From assembly GCA_012934845.2 (NCBI GenBank), contig WNNJ02003664.1:310001-374000 (forward strand): a stretch of 64,000 nucleotides of DNA, in the 5' to 3' direction. Source of the stretch: Pomphorhynchus laevis (Eukaryota; Acanthocephala; Palaeacanthocephala; Echinorhynchida; Pomphorhynchidae). Below are positions 33,513 through 43,584 of the stretch, piece after piece. A program made the translations under genes and the position numbers. Under the pieces are notes generated by a model, which worked only from the letters and a program-made list of their open reading frames with translations, was not told the DNA's origin and did no database searches. Positions within the stretch are counted from its first letter, which is position 1. Every line of letters begins with the position of its first letter.

Positions 33513-34393
33513 GGGTTCGTCAAAGGTCGCACGCTCCATTCCGCAGTAGGTGAGGTGGAGCAGTTTTGTCGGGAGAATAGCCATCGCCTAGTTGTGGCTA
33601 TTTTCCTTGACTTTTTTGCTGCATTTGACCGCATCTCCATTCCTTTTGTGATTTCTGCTCCCAGGTCCCTCGGGTTGCTGCGAGAATTGTGAACAGAGTG
33701 GAGATCCTGCTGTATACCAAGCGATTTTACTATGAAGACGACCCTGATGCGCGTCAGTTCTACCCTATTACGGGTGTGCCTCAAGGTTCACCTCTTTCTC
33801 CTATCTTATATCTTGCTGCCTCCATTAATCTATTCAAAATATTTAAACGCGAACAACGTCTTGTGGTGTATGCTGATGACACCACAGCCCTGTTCTCTGG
33901 ACACATGTGCAAAGACGTAGTTTCTGACATCAGCCGCTTCTTTTTAAGATTAAAAGACCAGTTACCCATATCCAATCTTATTTTAAACTCCGCCAAATCG
34001 CAGGCGGTTGTCTTTCATGGCTCTCCTGCGACGAAGCAAAAACTTAAGAGACTAGCACTCTCTGCGCTCTCCTCCATATTTGCCTCTAAACCACTCCCTA
34101 CCTTCACAAGTCGAGTAAAATACCTGGGGTTCACCGTTTCGGTGAACTGGTCGGCGAAAGCTGACCTGGATAGACTTAAACGTATCCTGAAGAGAGCTAG
34201 ATGGGCTCTGAAACGAGCCCAGCATCTGTCGTTGAATAAAAAAACCCAGGTGCGCCTTTGGGGCACTTGGGCTATCTCGGGATTAGTCTTCTTCTCAAGA
34301 GGACGTCCTCCAGAGCAAAGGCTAAGGTTTCTTAAGCTCCTCGTCTCTCGTTTAACCAGCATCGTCCGCACTGATTGGATTCTTCGGGGGTGA
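33513..34393 (+). pseudogene. Family C RT (copy 2)
   Basis: 33,495-33,692 and 33,689-34,393 hold FVKGRTLHSAVGEVEQF, IFLDFFAAFDRISIPF (motif A with S to F), GVPQGSPLSPILYLAA, LVVYADDTTALFSG and SRVKYLGFTVSVNW, then LNKKTQVRLWGTWAISGLV and RLTSIVRTDWILRG at the C-terminus. There is one shift near 33,690. It retains the ancestral frame through motifs B and C. Confidence 0.85.
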
Positions 34394-34597
34394 AATACCC
34401 CGGGTGGTTCAGTCGGAAGGCGGCATGTTGGATCGGTTGGGGGGGCTCAGATCCCCGTGGATTTGAGACCATAAATAAAGGGAAGACTGCAAGAAAGAAA
34501 TGAACTGTGGTTTCTGTCTTTAACTGTCACTCTTAACTGACTGTTATTACTTTTTTCTCATTTGTTTTTGTGATTTAATAAAATCTGTATTATTATT
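33513..34597 (+). mobile_element. LINE family C copy 2, 5' truncated
   Basis: Matches family C copy 1 from about 6,939 onward. It is flanked by a 13-bp target duplication, ACTTAAAAATAAT, at 33,500-33,512 and 34,598-34,610, and sits in the 3' tail of family B copy 3. The 3' end carries aataaaatctg before the duplication. It is younger than family B copy 3 and less damaged than family C copy 1. Confidence 0.9.
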
Positions 34598-34610
34598 ACT
34601 TAAAAATAAT

Positions 34611-35450
34611 TCGTTTTTTAACAAATGCCTGCAGATCATTGTGCAAAATCTGACGGTGAAAACTTCATGTGAGATCAATCACAAGTGCATGTGTATCGGG
34701 GCGATACTCATAAGTGATTTATCAGAACATTATAAGGAAACGATCTGGCATGCAGAATTCGATTGAAGCTTATAGAATTTTAATATTTAGACTTAGAAAC
34801 TTTGAAATTACAATTTGACAAATCTGAAACAAATTGAATAAATTAAAAATCCATTAACGTCGCATCAGTATGCGATGGTATGCATCAAATTGTCTATCAA
34901 GTAAATGGATAATCAAGGGATTTTGTTCAACTCAATAATAGACAAGGACGTATGTACATACTTTAAAAATAAATGTTCGAGATCATGTCAGTTCCCTTGT
35001 CGTTTTCGGCTTTCTTATCGCGCAATAAATGAGTCGAATTAATTTCCAGAGACAATCATGGGCATCTGCAATTAAACACAATTACAATCAAAAATATTTA
35101 ATGAGCTTTATGAATCAAACAGCTTGAATAAAATGTCATTATAGGGGGTGTATATATCTGTTTATTACATTTATCTGGTTACATATTTTGGTGAGTGTTT
35201 GAAACAGGCTTAAAAGGTTATGGATTTGCTGTTAATAAAATTATTTTTTATATAAAACAAAGTCCGGATATACTTTAGAATAGAACAAAGGCATTACGCA
35301 ACTTTAGATTATAGTTTCGTAAATGGCAGGCCCATTTGCGGGAACTATTTATTGTATAGAGATAAATAAATAAATATACTATTAAAAAATTATACATTCA
35401 ACAACATACGAGCATTAGCTCAAATAGCTGGCTCACAATAAGTTCGTAAA
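34611..35450. other. Region without recognised features
   Basis: AT-rich, stop-rich on both strands. No ORF, RNA gene or repeat recognised. Confidence 0.5.
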
Positions 35451-35809
35451 TAAATTAATTAGTTATTAAAATAATGAAATTCAGTACGAAACATTGCTTG
35501 ATCAATTCGTAGTCTTCTTTTAAAAGTACTAAGTGAACTGCATCTACTGGTGTCTGAATCAAAGTTGTTCCAAAGCTCAACAATTCTTCTACCAAATTGC
35601 ATCGCGCTCAATTTCTGTACCCTGCTTCTTCGAATAGTTAAAGAATAACCTCAAAGAACATTTGAACCACGTAATTGAACCCTACTCCGAAGATGGTGAT
35701 GGGGACGGGTTCATGTGACGGTATCATGACCTAGTGATCTCCGTTTGTCTTCATAAGGCAGCGACGTCAACGTCAGTGCTAGTTTTGTTGCCCTGCGAAG
35801 TACTCTCTC

Positions 35810-36367
35810 TTATTTCTTATGTTCATGCACAGTACGTGAGTATACAATCGGAGCTGCATATAAAAGTCTACTCAATATATGTGCTAAAATCAGAGGACGA
35901 AGAGAGGTGGGATTATCGCGAACAAATGCGCGTCGAATCATACCTATCATTTTATTGAAGTTGGCACAAGCTTGCTCAGTGTGCTTTTTGGCTACTAAAT
36001 TAGAGGTAACCCATACTCCTAAATCCTTGTAACTATCGCCACTTTCAACAAGACAGCCCTTATAATTGTAACAAACAGATGTTAGTTGCTTGTGAGCATT
36101 ACCAATAATACGCACGTGTTTGCATTTCGAAACATTTATCACAAGCTTGTTAGACGCCGCCCACAACTCCACATTATCTATGTCAATTAGCAAATTATCA
36201 ACATCCTCGCATGAATGAATGGACTGCCATATTTTTAAATCACCTGCATACAAAGATGATCGAGAGCGAATGCACCCAGGCAAATCGTTAACATAAATGC
36301 TGAATAAACGCGGACCCAAAACTGAACCTTGAAGTACTACAAGATGACATTTTCTAGACACAGTCAA
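35810..36367 (-). pseudogene. Family D ORF2 RT, catalytic box lost
   Basis: Contains LQGSVLGPRLFSIYVNDLPG (motif B), SSLYAGDLKIWQSI (motif C), LVINVSKCKHVRIIG and a thumb with RPLILAHILSRLLYAAPIVY. Motif C normally reads YADD; here the first catalytic Asp is Gly, which would abolish polymerase activity. The homologous C-terminal region is seen in another LINE at 58,267-58,488. Confidence 0.85.
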
Positions 36368-36370
36368 TGA

Positions 36371-37534
36371 TTAATCGACAAGTACTCGAAAGCAACGATT
36401 ACAAAGAAATTCTCTAATCCAATAAACAAGTATGTTTGGGAGTCCAGTATTAACAAGTTTCTGAAAATAACCATGATCTACTCTATCAAAAGCTTTTGAA
36501 AAGTCAAAGAATATAATGTATGCATCGGTATAGTGTCCCTTATTCGCTGTCCAGTCAAGATGAGCATTAAGCAAATTTGAAACAGTTGAATAACCCTCTC
36601 GAAATCCGTGCTGATTAGGGACTAAAAAATTTTCTACACGAAAAAACTCAACCATGTAGCGATGCACAAACCTCTCAAACACTCTACTGCAAATGTAAGT
36701 AATGCTTACCGACCTATAATTCTCGACGGAAGAGCGATCTCCCTTCTTGAAGTAGGGAAGAACAATTGACTGCTTCAACACATTAGGAAGAGATCTTTCT
36801 AAGATTGACTGGCGAAAAATTGCACAGAGAGGAACGCAAATTAAGCCTGCTAATCTGCGTAGATAAATAGAAGGTAGCAAGTCGCAACCTCTTGAATTAT
36901 TTGCTTTTAGTTGGCCTAATTCGGAATAGACTTTAGCTGACGTTATCAAATTGTCAAGGTCCAACTCAAGACACATGTCAGAGTAAGTGTTCAGCACACT
37001 AGATTCCATACAAAAAGTTTCATGTTCATTTGCGGGCTCTACTGAAGTGCAATAGTGTGCCGCAAACTCTTCAGCTAGGTCATTCGCAGAAATGTCATAG
37101 AAGTAGTGACAAATCGAAGAATCAACAGCTCCCCTACTTGATAGGTACTGAAAAAGGACCTTTAAATCGTATTTACACTTGTTAGCTAATGCATTCTCAA
37201 ATGCACACCGCTTCTTTCTCTTCAATGAATTGAATAAATTTCTTGTCTGTTTAAAAACATCATAACTACACTCCCCAACTTTGTAGCGATTGAAGATCAA
37301 ATTACGAGTCCTCAATGTTGAACGTAACTCAGAATCGAACCAGGGAGAATCTTTTCGACGTGTCCTGCTTCTAAGTGGAGAGAATAAAATAAGCAGCGAC
37401 TCTAAGGTTCTCTGAAAGTAATTCCACGCGCCGTGTACTCCAACAACAGCGGGATCTGGCCAGGAGGCTGTTGAAAGTATTGACTTAATTGCACCTGTGT
37501 TGGTTTTGAAAGCATTAACACCCTTAATTTTCAC
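36371..37534 (-). pseudogene. Family D ORF2 RT, N-terminal and palm
   Basis: 387 codons with DSPWFDSELRSTLRTRN (linker), CDLLPSIYLRRL, LPYFKKGDRSSVENYRSVS, HGFREGYSTVSNLL and IIFFDFSKAFDRVDHGYF (motif A). It ends just before motif B, where the frame shifts to 36,367. Typical of CR1/Jockey-superfamily RTs. Confidence 0.88.
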
Positions 37535-38372
37535 GCGGACCTCGAGTTTCTTCTTGAAACCTTAACCTAATGATCACTACGCAATGATCAGACATACCGA
37601 TCGGGGCATCATAACGGATAGCGTTAATAATCTCACTGTTCGAAGATAAACATACATCTAATAGAGATCTACTGTCACTAGCAAAACGAGTGTAATTTTG
37701 GACATGCTGAGTTAAACCACAATAGATGATACACTCCAGAAGATCATAGGAAGCATGGTCACAAGTAGGAAAAGCCGTATACGAATTCCAATCAACCGAA
37801 GGCATATTCAAGTCACCAAGTATTAAAACATTGGAGGTACATTTAGAATAAAGTTCTACTTCCCCAATCAGTTTATCTGTGGCGGCCAAGGGTGAACGAT
37901 ATACTACCCCCAGAACAAGCGGAGCGGTATGCATGAATTTTACCCGACACCACAAACTTTCGACTTTATCAGAAGAAGAAGTGCTAAGAATAGTTACTTT
38001 CAGATCGTTGCTCACATAAAGAATAACACCTCTACCTCTTCCACTTTTACGACCACTGCGGAAAACCAGATAACCAGGGATGGAGACTTCATTATCAACA
38101 ATATCACCATATAGCCATGATTCTGTGATAGAAAGTAATTTAGGACGAATTAACTGAACTCTATATCTCAGTTCATCTATCTTCGATATAAGACTGCGAA
38201 CATTACCATGGAGTATTTCACAATGCCCCAACATACATCTGGGAGTATTCCTATCACCCCTTACGCATCCTAATAACCCGAACGCTAAACCATTTAGACT
38301 ATGATAGGCATAGTAGACGAGCCCGTTTCGATTACAGAATGCACGCGAGGCGACATGACTAGTGGGCTCCAA
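37524..38372 (-). pseudogene. Family D ORF2 endonuclease
   Basis: 282 codons. Motifs: CEILHGNVRSLISKIDEL (N box), LLSITESWLYGDI (catalytic E), GRGVILYVSNDL, LVLGVVYRSP (Y/R), LILGDLNMPSVDW (D/N; N of GDxN kept) and IGMSDHCVVIIRL (SDH intact). All catalytic boxes of a LINE apurinic-like endonuclease are present. The frame then overlaps the RT frame by 11 bp out of phase, indicating one frameshift near 37,530. Confidence 0.88.
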
Positions 38373-39009
38373 CTCAGCCGGGTGCGTCGCTTCACAATCT
38401 GAAAATTTTTCACATAGAGATTTGTTTCTCCTTTAGCAACACGAGATGCTAGTTCCTCTTTAACCTTCGATAATTTTTTTCGTTCTGATACATCAAGATC
38501 TTTCAGCAGTCGAATATTATACCCTTTGAGACGGAGTTATTAGTTATTTTCTATTAAATATTTTTTACCTATTTACCTATTAAACGTTTTTGTACAGAAT
38601 TAACTCGATCTTAGAATTTTCGTAAATTTTGAAAAACTCTGACTGACACTGCTAAGTAAAAATTCTTAAAGTCCTAGGTAAACAACCTTGCAAGCATTAC
38701 AGTTCCTCATGAAGAAATATCTATTTTAATATTCAAAATATTCATAAGACTAAATAAACGTAAATATTAAAATATATAAAAAATTATTGGAGCTAAAAAA
38801 GGGATTTATTTGATATTTGGATAACCTCAGTTAGCATATTCAGAAAATCACAATTGTAATTTTCTACGCCAATTATTCTTTATCAAAAATAATGTATATC
38901 AACTATTTATTAAAATATATACTTTTTTCTATTTGAGAAAAGTGGGTTCCCTTGTATTTTCTTTTTTTGTCGGCATCGACTCCCTTACGTTTTATGTTAT
39001 ACTGTTGGA

Positions 39010-39260
39010 CAATTTAATAGACGTTAGAGATTTTTTTCATCATAGCGAGCAAAACGTTACCCAGCTTTGCCCTGAACTGCATCTTTGACGTTGCATTGAC
39101 TAATTCGGAAGGTAGAGCATTCAAGAGGTTAATCACCCTTATCGATAGTGTGAATTCGAGAGTCAGGCGGCAAGTTATTGTCTTCATCAAATTTAGTGTT
39201 GCTACTAAAATGTTTATACGATTTTAATTTTACTAAATAACTCAGAATACGAAATTAGCT
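39010..39260 (-). mobile_element. LINE 3' remnant
   Basis: Minus-strand translation gives VINLLNALPSELVNA and MQFRAKLGNVLLAM, the xWNxLPxxVVxAxSxxxFKxxLD signature that ends many CR1/Jockey-type ORF2 proteins. The rest of the element is missing. 38,546-39,009 and 39,261-40,080 show nothing recognisable. Confidence 0.55.
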
Positions 39261-40100
39261 CTTTTTATCTTATAAAATAGGTTAATTAAACTAATAGGAA
39301 CCTGCAGTTATTACTTTACATTATTTCTTAAATGCGAATTTAGCGCTTACACGATATAAACTAAGCGCTAGCAAATTGTGAAAACAAAAATATGATATTA
39401 CGATTCTTTCTCAGATAAGCAAACGTTAAAAGCAACTTTGCTACACAGTACAAGCAGTTGTGCATTCCATTTTAAGACGATGTGTGTTTCTGTGGGAACG
39501 AACTATTTATGGTCAACGTTTAACATTGACGAATTACAATAGTATTCATTCTCTTTAAACACAAACGATTCATTGGTTTGTGCCACTTGATGTGCAACCA
39601 TCTGACGTGCTACCCGACAGGCCATACTTCAACATTTAGTTTCTATTATAGATCAACTTATTCCTAATCTCATTCTGTTTTAGGTAGAAGGAATCAGGAA
39701 TTACTAAACTTTCGTTGCATAAATAGACTAATTGCGGTATCGGTTAATGGAAAATATTTTAAATGGGTATTCATAGTTCATTTGAAGATATTTCAAATGA
39801 CTTCAAATATCCCTATAGAAAATGTTTATCCTGTCGGTAAACATACATGTTTAACGGTCCAAGTTTCAATTTAGAACCTAAAATTGAGGAGCAATGTTGA
39901 TAGTTACTGCCCGGGTCTAGGATTTATGCATTATGGAATTTCGACATAAATACTCCTCAAAATTACTATGCCCTTAACAAGTGCGTAAAATGTCTTCAAC
40001 ATTTTACGTTGTTATTAATGAGTAACAACGTAAAATAGATGGGGACAAAATTTTAGTATTGAAATTTTACATTTTAGAAAACGTTCAGTGTTGATTTCAG

Positions 40101-41783
40101 ATGCACGCTTTTGATGATTCATTAGGCACAGATTTGGGTGATGAAATAAAATTACCCCCAGCTGATGATGCTGGCAGCTGGTCTTGTGAAGCACCACCAA
40201 ATAAGAAACGTAAATCTAAGGCTGTTACACTAGAATGCACTGTCTGCGGAATAACATGCAATTCAGACGTTGTATATGAAGCTCATATTAAAGGTCAGAA
40301 GCATTTAAAAAAGTTAAATGCGATTTATGATAAGCCTACTTCACAAACGTCTGATCCTGATAAGCCTATTTTAAACGAAACAGTAAATGAAGGATCGCCT
40401 CTTAACAGTCAAAAGTCAGTTATCAAGCAGTTAAATATTTTAGCGAATTATAATAAAACTTCCGCTGTTTTTACAACTACTGGAGAACCGTCTCCTGCTG
40501 ATTCTACCGATAGTAAATCTACATCTACCTGTTACGAGGTTAAGCTAACAATTGGAGAACATGTTTTTATTTCAAAAGGCAGTTCAGTCAAAGAAGCACA
40601 AAATTTGGCATCACTTATGGCGTTAGACTGTAGCGATTTTAAACGGCCTACTGATATGGAACCTTCGCCAACTAGTTCTAAATTAAAAAATACTATATCT
40701 AAAGGCAGATTTGTTACGAAGCGTTTATTTCCAATCAATGGATACAATTCTGCGGTGGTTTCTAACAATAAATTTTCAGTTTTTCGAAATGTACCTACAA
40801 ATAGCGATGTCGATAAGTTCATAGAGAAACATTTAATTCCTTCAACAAGCTTACGCCATTCACTGCACAGTTTAGCTGACTATACAATTCGAACATTGAT
40901 AGAAGCAGCTAATTCATTGGCAACACATTACAGCGGGCTCGGTAAAAAGCGGTTTATTGATAACGATCTTATTGAAATGCCTCCCTCACTTCTTGATCCA
41001 GTTCGCTTGACTCAATTGTCTCTTGACGACTATGCAAGGCTTCTCTGGGCTATTCGAGTAGGACCTTTTACTGTCGATTTGATTAGTAAGCACGATAGGA
41101 CCGTGCAAATATTTGTTATATTTTCAGAGTTAGATCACAATTCGGAACATCAAAATAACAATAAAGACGATACAGCGAAATCTATAATAGATGAGGTAAA
41201 AGAAAAGATTCCTGAGGCTGAGGTTGTCAATCAAATGCTTGTTCTGAAGCGTAAACATAAGCATCAAAATGTACAAATTGAGCTTACCGCTGAAGTATGC
41301 TTTATTTGCGTGAATACTGTCAAAGTTGCTCCGTTTGAATTACGACGACAGCTATGGATTAAACAGCATTTAGCGCGCAATAAAGTGGGTATTAACACTA
41401 TAAGAATTCTAAAAGAATTATCCCGAATAAACAATGACGGTTTAGATCTTATACCTTCGTATACCTGGGAAATTTTAGTCAATCTTGTATCAGATGTTGA
41501 AAGTCTTAAGAAATGTCCTAGTGTGGTATGTGCTTCTGTTTTAAGTAAAATTGCAGGTGGGATGTTTCTAAACTGCGGACTTGGTTTATCGGATCCTTGC
41601 GCTGAAGATACGCCTAAGTGGTCCTTAATTGAACCATTCTGTGCAGGTCTCACAGATGTATCGATTGAACAACGTGTGAAAATAACTAAAGCTGCACAGA
41701 AAATTCTTAACGAAGTCATACATCCGCTTATCAAATCTGGTAAAGATTTCCTTCAAGCACTGCTTGCTATTAAAGATTCTTGA
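40101..41783 (+). CDS. ZFR/Zn72D-like zinc-finger, dsRBD-like and DZF-domain RNA-binding protein
   Basis: 560 codons in one open block. Residues 34-40 (NKKRKSK) form a nuclear-localisation-type cluster. Residues 46-68 are a U1-type C2H2 finger, C-x2-C-x12-H-x5-H, in CTVCGITCNSD. Around 150-182 a dsRNA-binding-like segment ends in SSVKEAQNLASLMAL. From about 205 to the end is a DZF domain (nucleotidyltransferase-like, catalytically dead in the family), with LWAIRVGPF, FELRRQLWIKQHLA, INTIRILKELSR and the diagnostic LGLSDPCAEDT. DZF proteins (ILF2, ILF3, ZFR) heterodimerise and act in pre-mRNA splicing and dsRNA binding in the nucleus. ZFR proteins usually have three fingers; only one is here. 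The ATG directly follows a good splice acceptor (ttgatttcag), so upstream exons may exist. Confidence 0.85.
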   Translation: MHAFDDSLGTDLGDEIKLPPADDAGSWSCEAPPNKKRKSKAVTLECTVCGITCNSDVVYEAHIKGQKHLKKLNAIYDKPTSQTSDPDKPILNETVNEGSPLNSQKSVIKQLNILANYNKTSAVFTTTGEPSPADSTDSKSTSTCYEVKLTIGEHVFISKGSSVKEAQNLASLMALDCSDFKRPTDMEPSPTSSKLKNTISKGRFVTKRLFPINGYNSAVVSNNKFSVFRNVPTNSDVDKFIEKHLIPSTSLRHSLHSLADYTIRTLIEAANSLATHYSGLGKKRFIDNDLIEMPPSLLDPVRLTQLSLDDYARLLWAIRVGPFTVDLISKHDRTVQIFVIFSELDHNSEHQNNNKDDTAKSIIDEVKEKIPEAEVVNQMLVLKRKHKHQNVQIELTAEVCFICVNTVKVAPFELRRQLWIKQHLARNKVGINTIRILKELSRINNDGLDLIPSYTWEILVNLVSDVESLKKCPSVVCASVLSKIAGGMFLNCGLGLSDPCAEDTPKWSLIEPFCAGLTDVSIEQRVKITKAAQKILNEVIHPLIKSGKDFLQALLAIKDS

Positions 41784-41939
41784 ATTATAATTGTTTTAAA
41801 CAATTGTATTGTTGTACTCCATTTATCTATACATTTAAATTGCACCATTATTAAATGGGAATAATTGAACAATTTGTGGTTTATAATACAGAAATAATAA
41901 AAGTTAAGGTCGTGATTTATAATTATCATAATAATTCAT

Positions 41940-42310
41940 AACAAAAAAGGATTTCGATCGAATTTGTAAAATGTCTTTATAACTTGAACATATTCAATAA
42001 ATGTGATTTATTTATTAAATCAAATAAATAATTTATAATAAAAAAGATTTCGATCGAATTTGTAAATTGTTTTTATAACTTGAACATATTCAATAAATGT
42101 GATTTATTTATCAAATCAAATAAATAATTAAAAATTAAAAAGGATTTCGATCGAATTTGTAAAATGTCTTTATAACTTAAATATATTCAATAAATGTGAT
42201 TTATTTATCAAATCAAATAAATAATAAAAAAATAAAAAAGGATTTCGATCGAATTTGTAAATTGTTTTTATAACTTGAAAATAATGAATGAGATTTATTT
42301 ATCAAAATGA
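41940..42310. repeat. ~96-bp minisatellite, block 1
   Basis: Four units marked by ggatttcgatcgaatttgta at about 41,949, 42,046, 42,142 and 42,240 (spacing 96-98 bp), each followed by ataacttgaa...aataaatg...caaataaataa. It starts about 160 bp after the ZFR-like stop codon and may reach into its 3' UTR. Two further blocks follow LINE insertions. Confidence 0.92.
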
Positions 42311-42399
42311 TTGACTAACTTGCGCTATTAATCCCAGATTAATCAAAATGACGGACTTAACTGACGGACTTAATGACGGACTTAATATTTATCAAAATG

Positions 42400-43325
42400 A
42401 CGGATTTAATCCTAGAGCATTTGGCAAATCGCTCAGGCACTAGTGACCTTAACTACCGAACGGCGTCAGAGAGTTGGCCCACTAAATTCGACCTGACTGT
42501 TCCAACGGATACAACCTTGAAAAACTTTGGACAGCCCCATTGTTTGAGAAGGAATTCCGATACCTGGCAGCTTCATGCGCCTTTCCCAAAGATCGGGCCC
42601 ACTTGCTAGCCGCGTCTACCAGATGGTCTGGTGCATTCCTAATGCCCTACCGATAGCTTCGATGGGCACAAAACTAGACGACAGTTCAATCTGTCTTGCA
42701 TCAGCCCTCCGCCTCGGTATTCTCAACTCGGTTTCATTTAAGTGTGAGTGCGGCGTCGTATCAGACCCCTCTGGTATTCACGGGCTGGACTGCCCAGAGT
42801 GGTTTCTCGGCACAATAGGCACAGTGCTGTAAACGCACTTATTCGTAGCGCCCTTGCCACAGCCGGTGTCCCGTCCTGCCTTGAAGCAATTGGGCTCTGC
42901 AGAAACGACGGAAAGGGACCGGACGGTGCTTCACTAGTCCCGTGGGAAAGGGGACGTCTGCTAGTATTAGACTTCACGTGTCCCAACATTCTTGCTGCCA
43001 GTCATTTGCCTAGTGCGGTCTCTGGGACCGGGGAGGTTGCTAGATTGGCAGAGAATCGAAAGACGGCCAAATATACATGTATTGACGAATTCGCAATATA
43101 AATTTGTGCCGTTGGCGATCGACACAATTGGTGCTGCCGGGCCGATAACTTCGAATTTTTTGACAAAACTGGGCAATATGTTGGTGGTGGCAACAGATGA
43201 TCGAAGAGCTGCCAATTTCCTCTTGCAGCGTTTAAGCTGTGCAGTGCAGCGGGGAAATGCAGCGTGCCTGTTAGAAGTCGCTCGAGACGGAAACCTTCCA
43301 ACTTAACGCTACTGAAATATCACAA
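42400..43325 (+). mobile_element. LINE-type ORF2 C-terminal fragment (PD-(D/E)xK-like domain)
   Basis: Frame 42,575-42,832 reads GTKLDDSSICLASALRLGIL, then a Cys/His cluster CECGVVSDPSGIHGLDC. 42,748-43,101 gives RHNRHSAVNALI, GVPSCLEAIGL, GPDGASLVPWERG and LLVLDFTCPN. 42,992-43,306 gives YKFVPLAIDTIGA and the end SCAVQRGNAACLLE. This order is the C-terminal module of a widespread group of metazoan LINE-like RT proteins; the RT itself is absent. The PDG...LLVLD spacing resembles a restriction-like nuclease core. It has two frame breaks. It is inserted in the 96-bp minisatellite. Confidence 0.65.
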
Positions 43326-43359
43326 ACTATACAATTTTTTTCTGTAACATTGATTGATC

Positions 43360-43580
43360 TTTTATTTATCAAATCAAATAAATAATAAAAAATAAAAAAG
43401 GATTTCGATCGAATTTGTAAATTGTTTTTATAACTTGAACGTATACAATAAATGAAATTTATTTATCAAATCAAATAAATAATTAAAAAAAGGATTTCAA
43501 TCGAATTTGTAAAATGTCTTTATAACTTAAACATATTCAATAAATGAAATTTATCAAATCAAATAAATAATTTCTCGAGT
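43360..43580. repeat. ~96-bp minisatellite, block 2
   Basis: Two units (markers at about 43,400 and 43,492) identical in type to block 1. The LINE-type fragment separates it from block 1, and family A copy 3 separates it from block 3. Confidence 0.9.
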
Positions 43581-43584
43581 AAAA

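Larger units (their letters stand above)
35455..38545 (-). mobile_element. LINE family D, ORF1 tail + ORF2, 5' truncated
   Basis: Minus-strand element unrelated in detail to families A-C. 38,545-38,400 encodes the end of an ORF1-type protein (NIRLLKDLDVSERKKL, SRVAKGETNLYVKNF). The endonuclease follows at 38,372-37,524 and RT at 37,534-35,810. The C-terminal IVELWNNFDSDT and FKRRLRI lie at about 35,600-35,480, with a stop near 35,460. There are about three breaks. The catalytic box is YAGD instead of YADD. GC is somewhat higher than surrounding DNA. Confidence 0.85.

Noticed and set aside
42738-43301. Two minus-strand open frames over the LINE C-terminal fragment
   Set aside because: The plus-strand frames carry the conserved residues; the minus frames are shadows.
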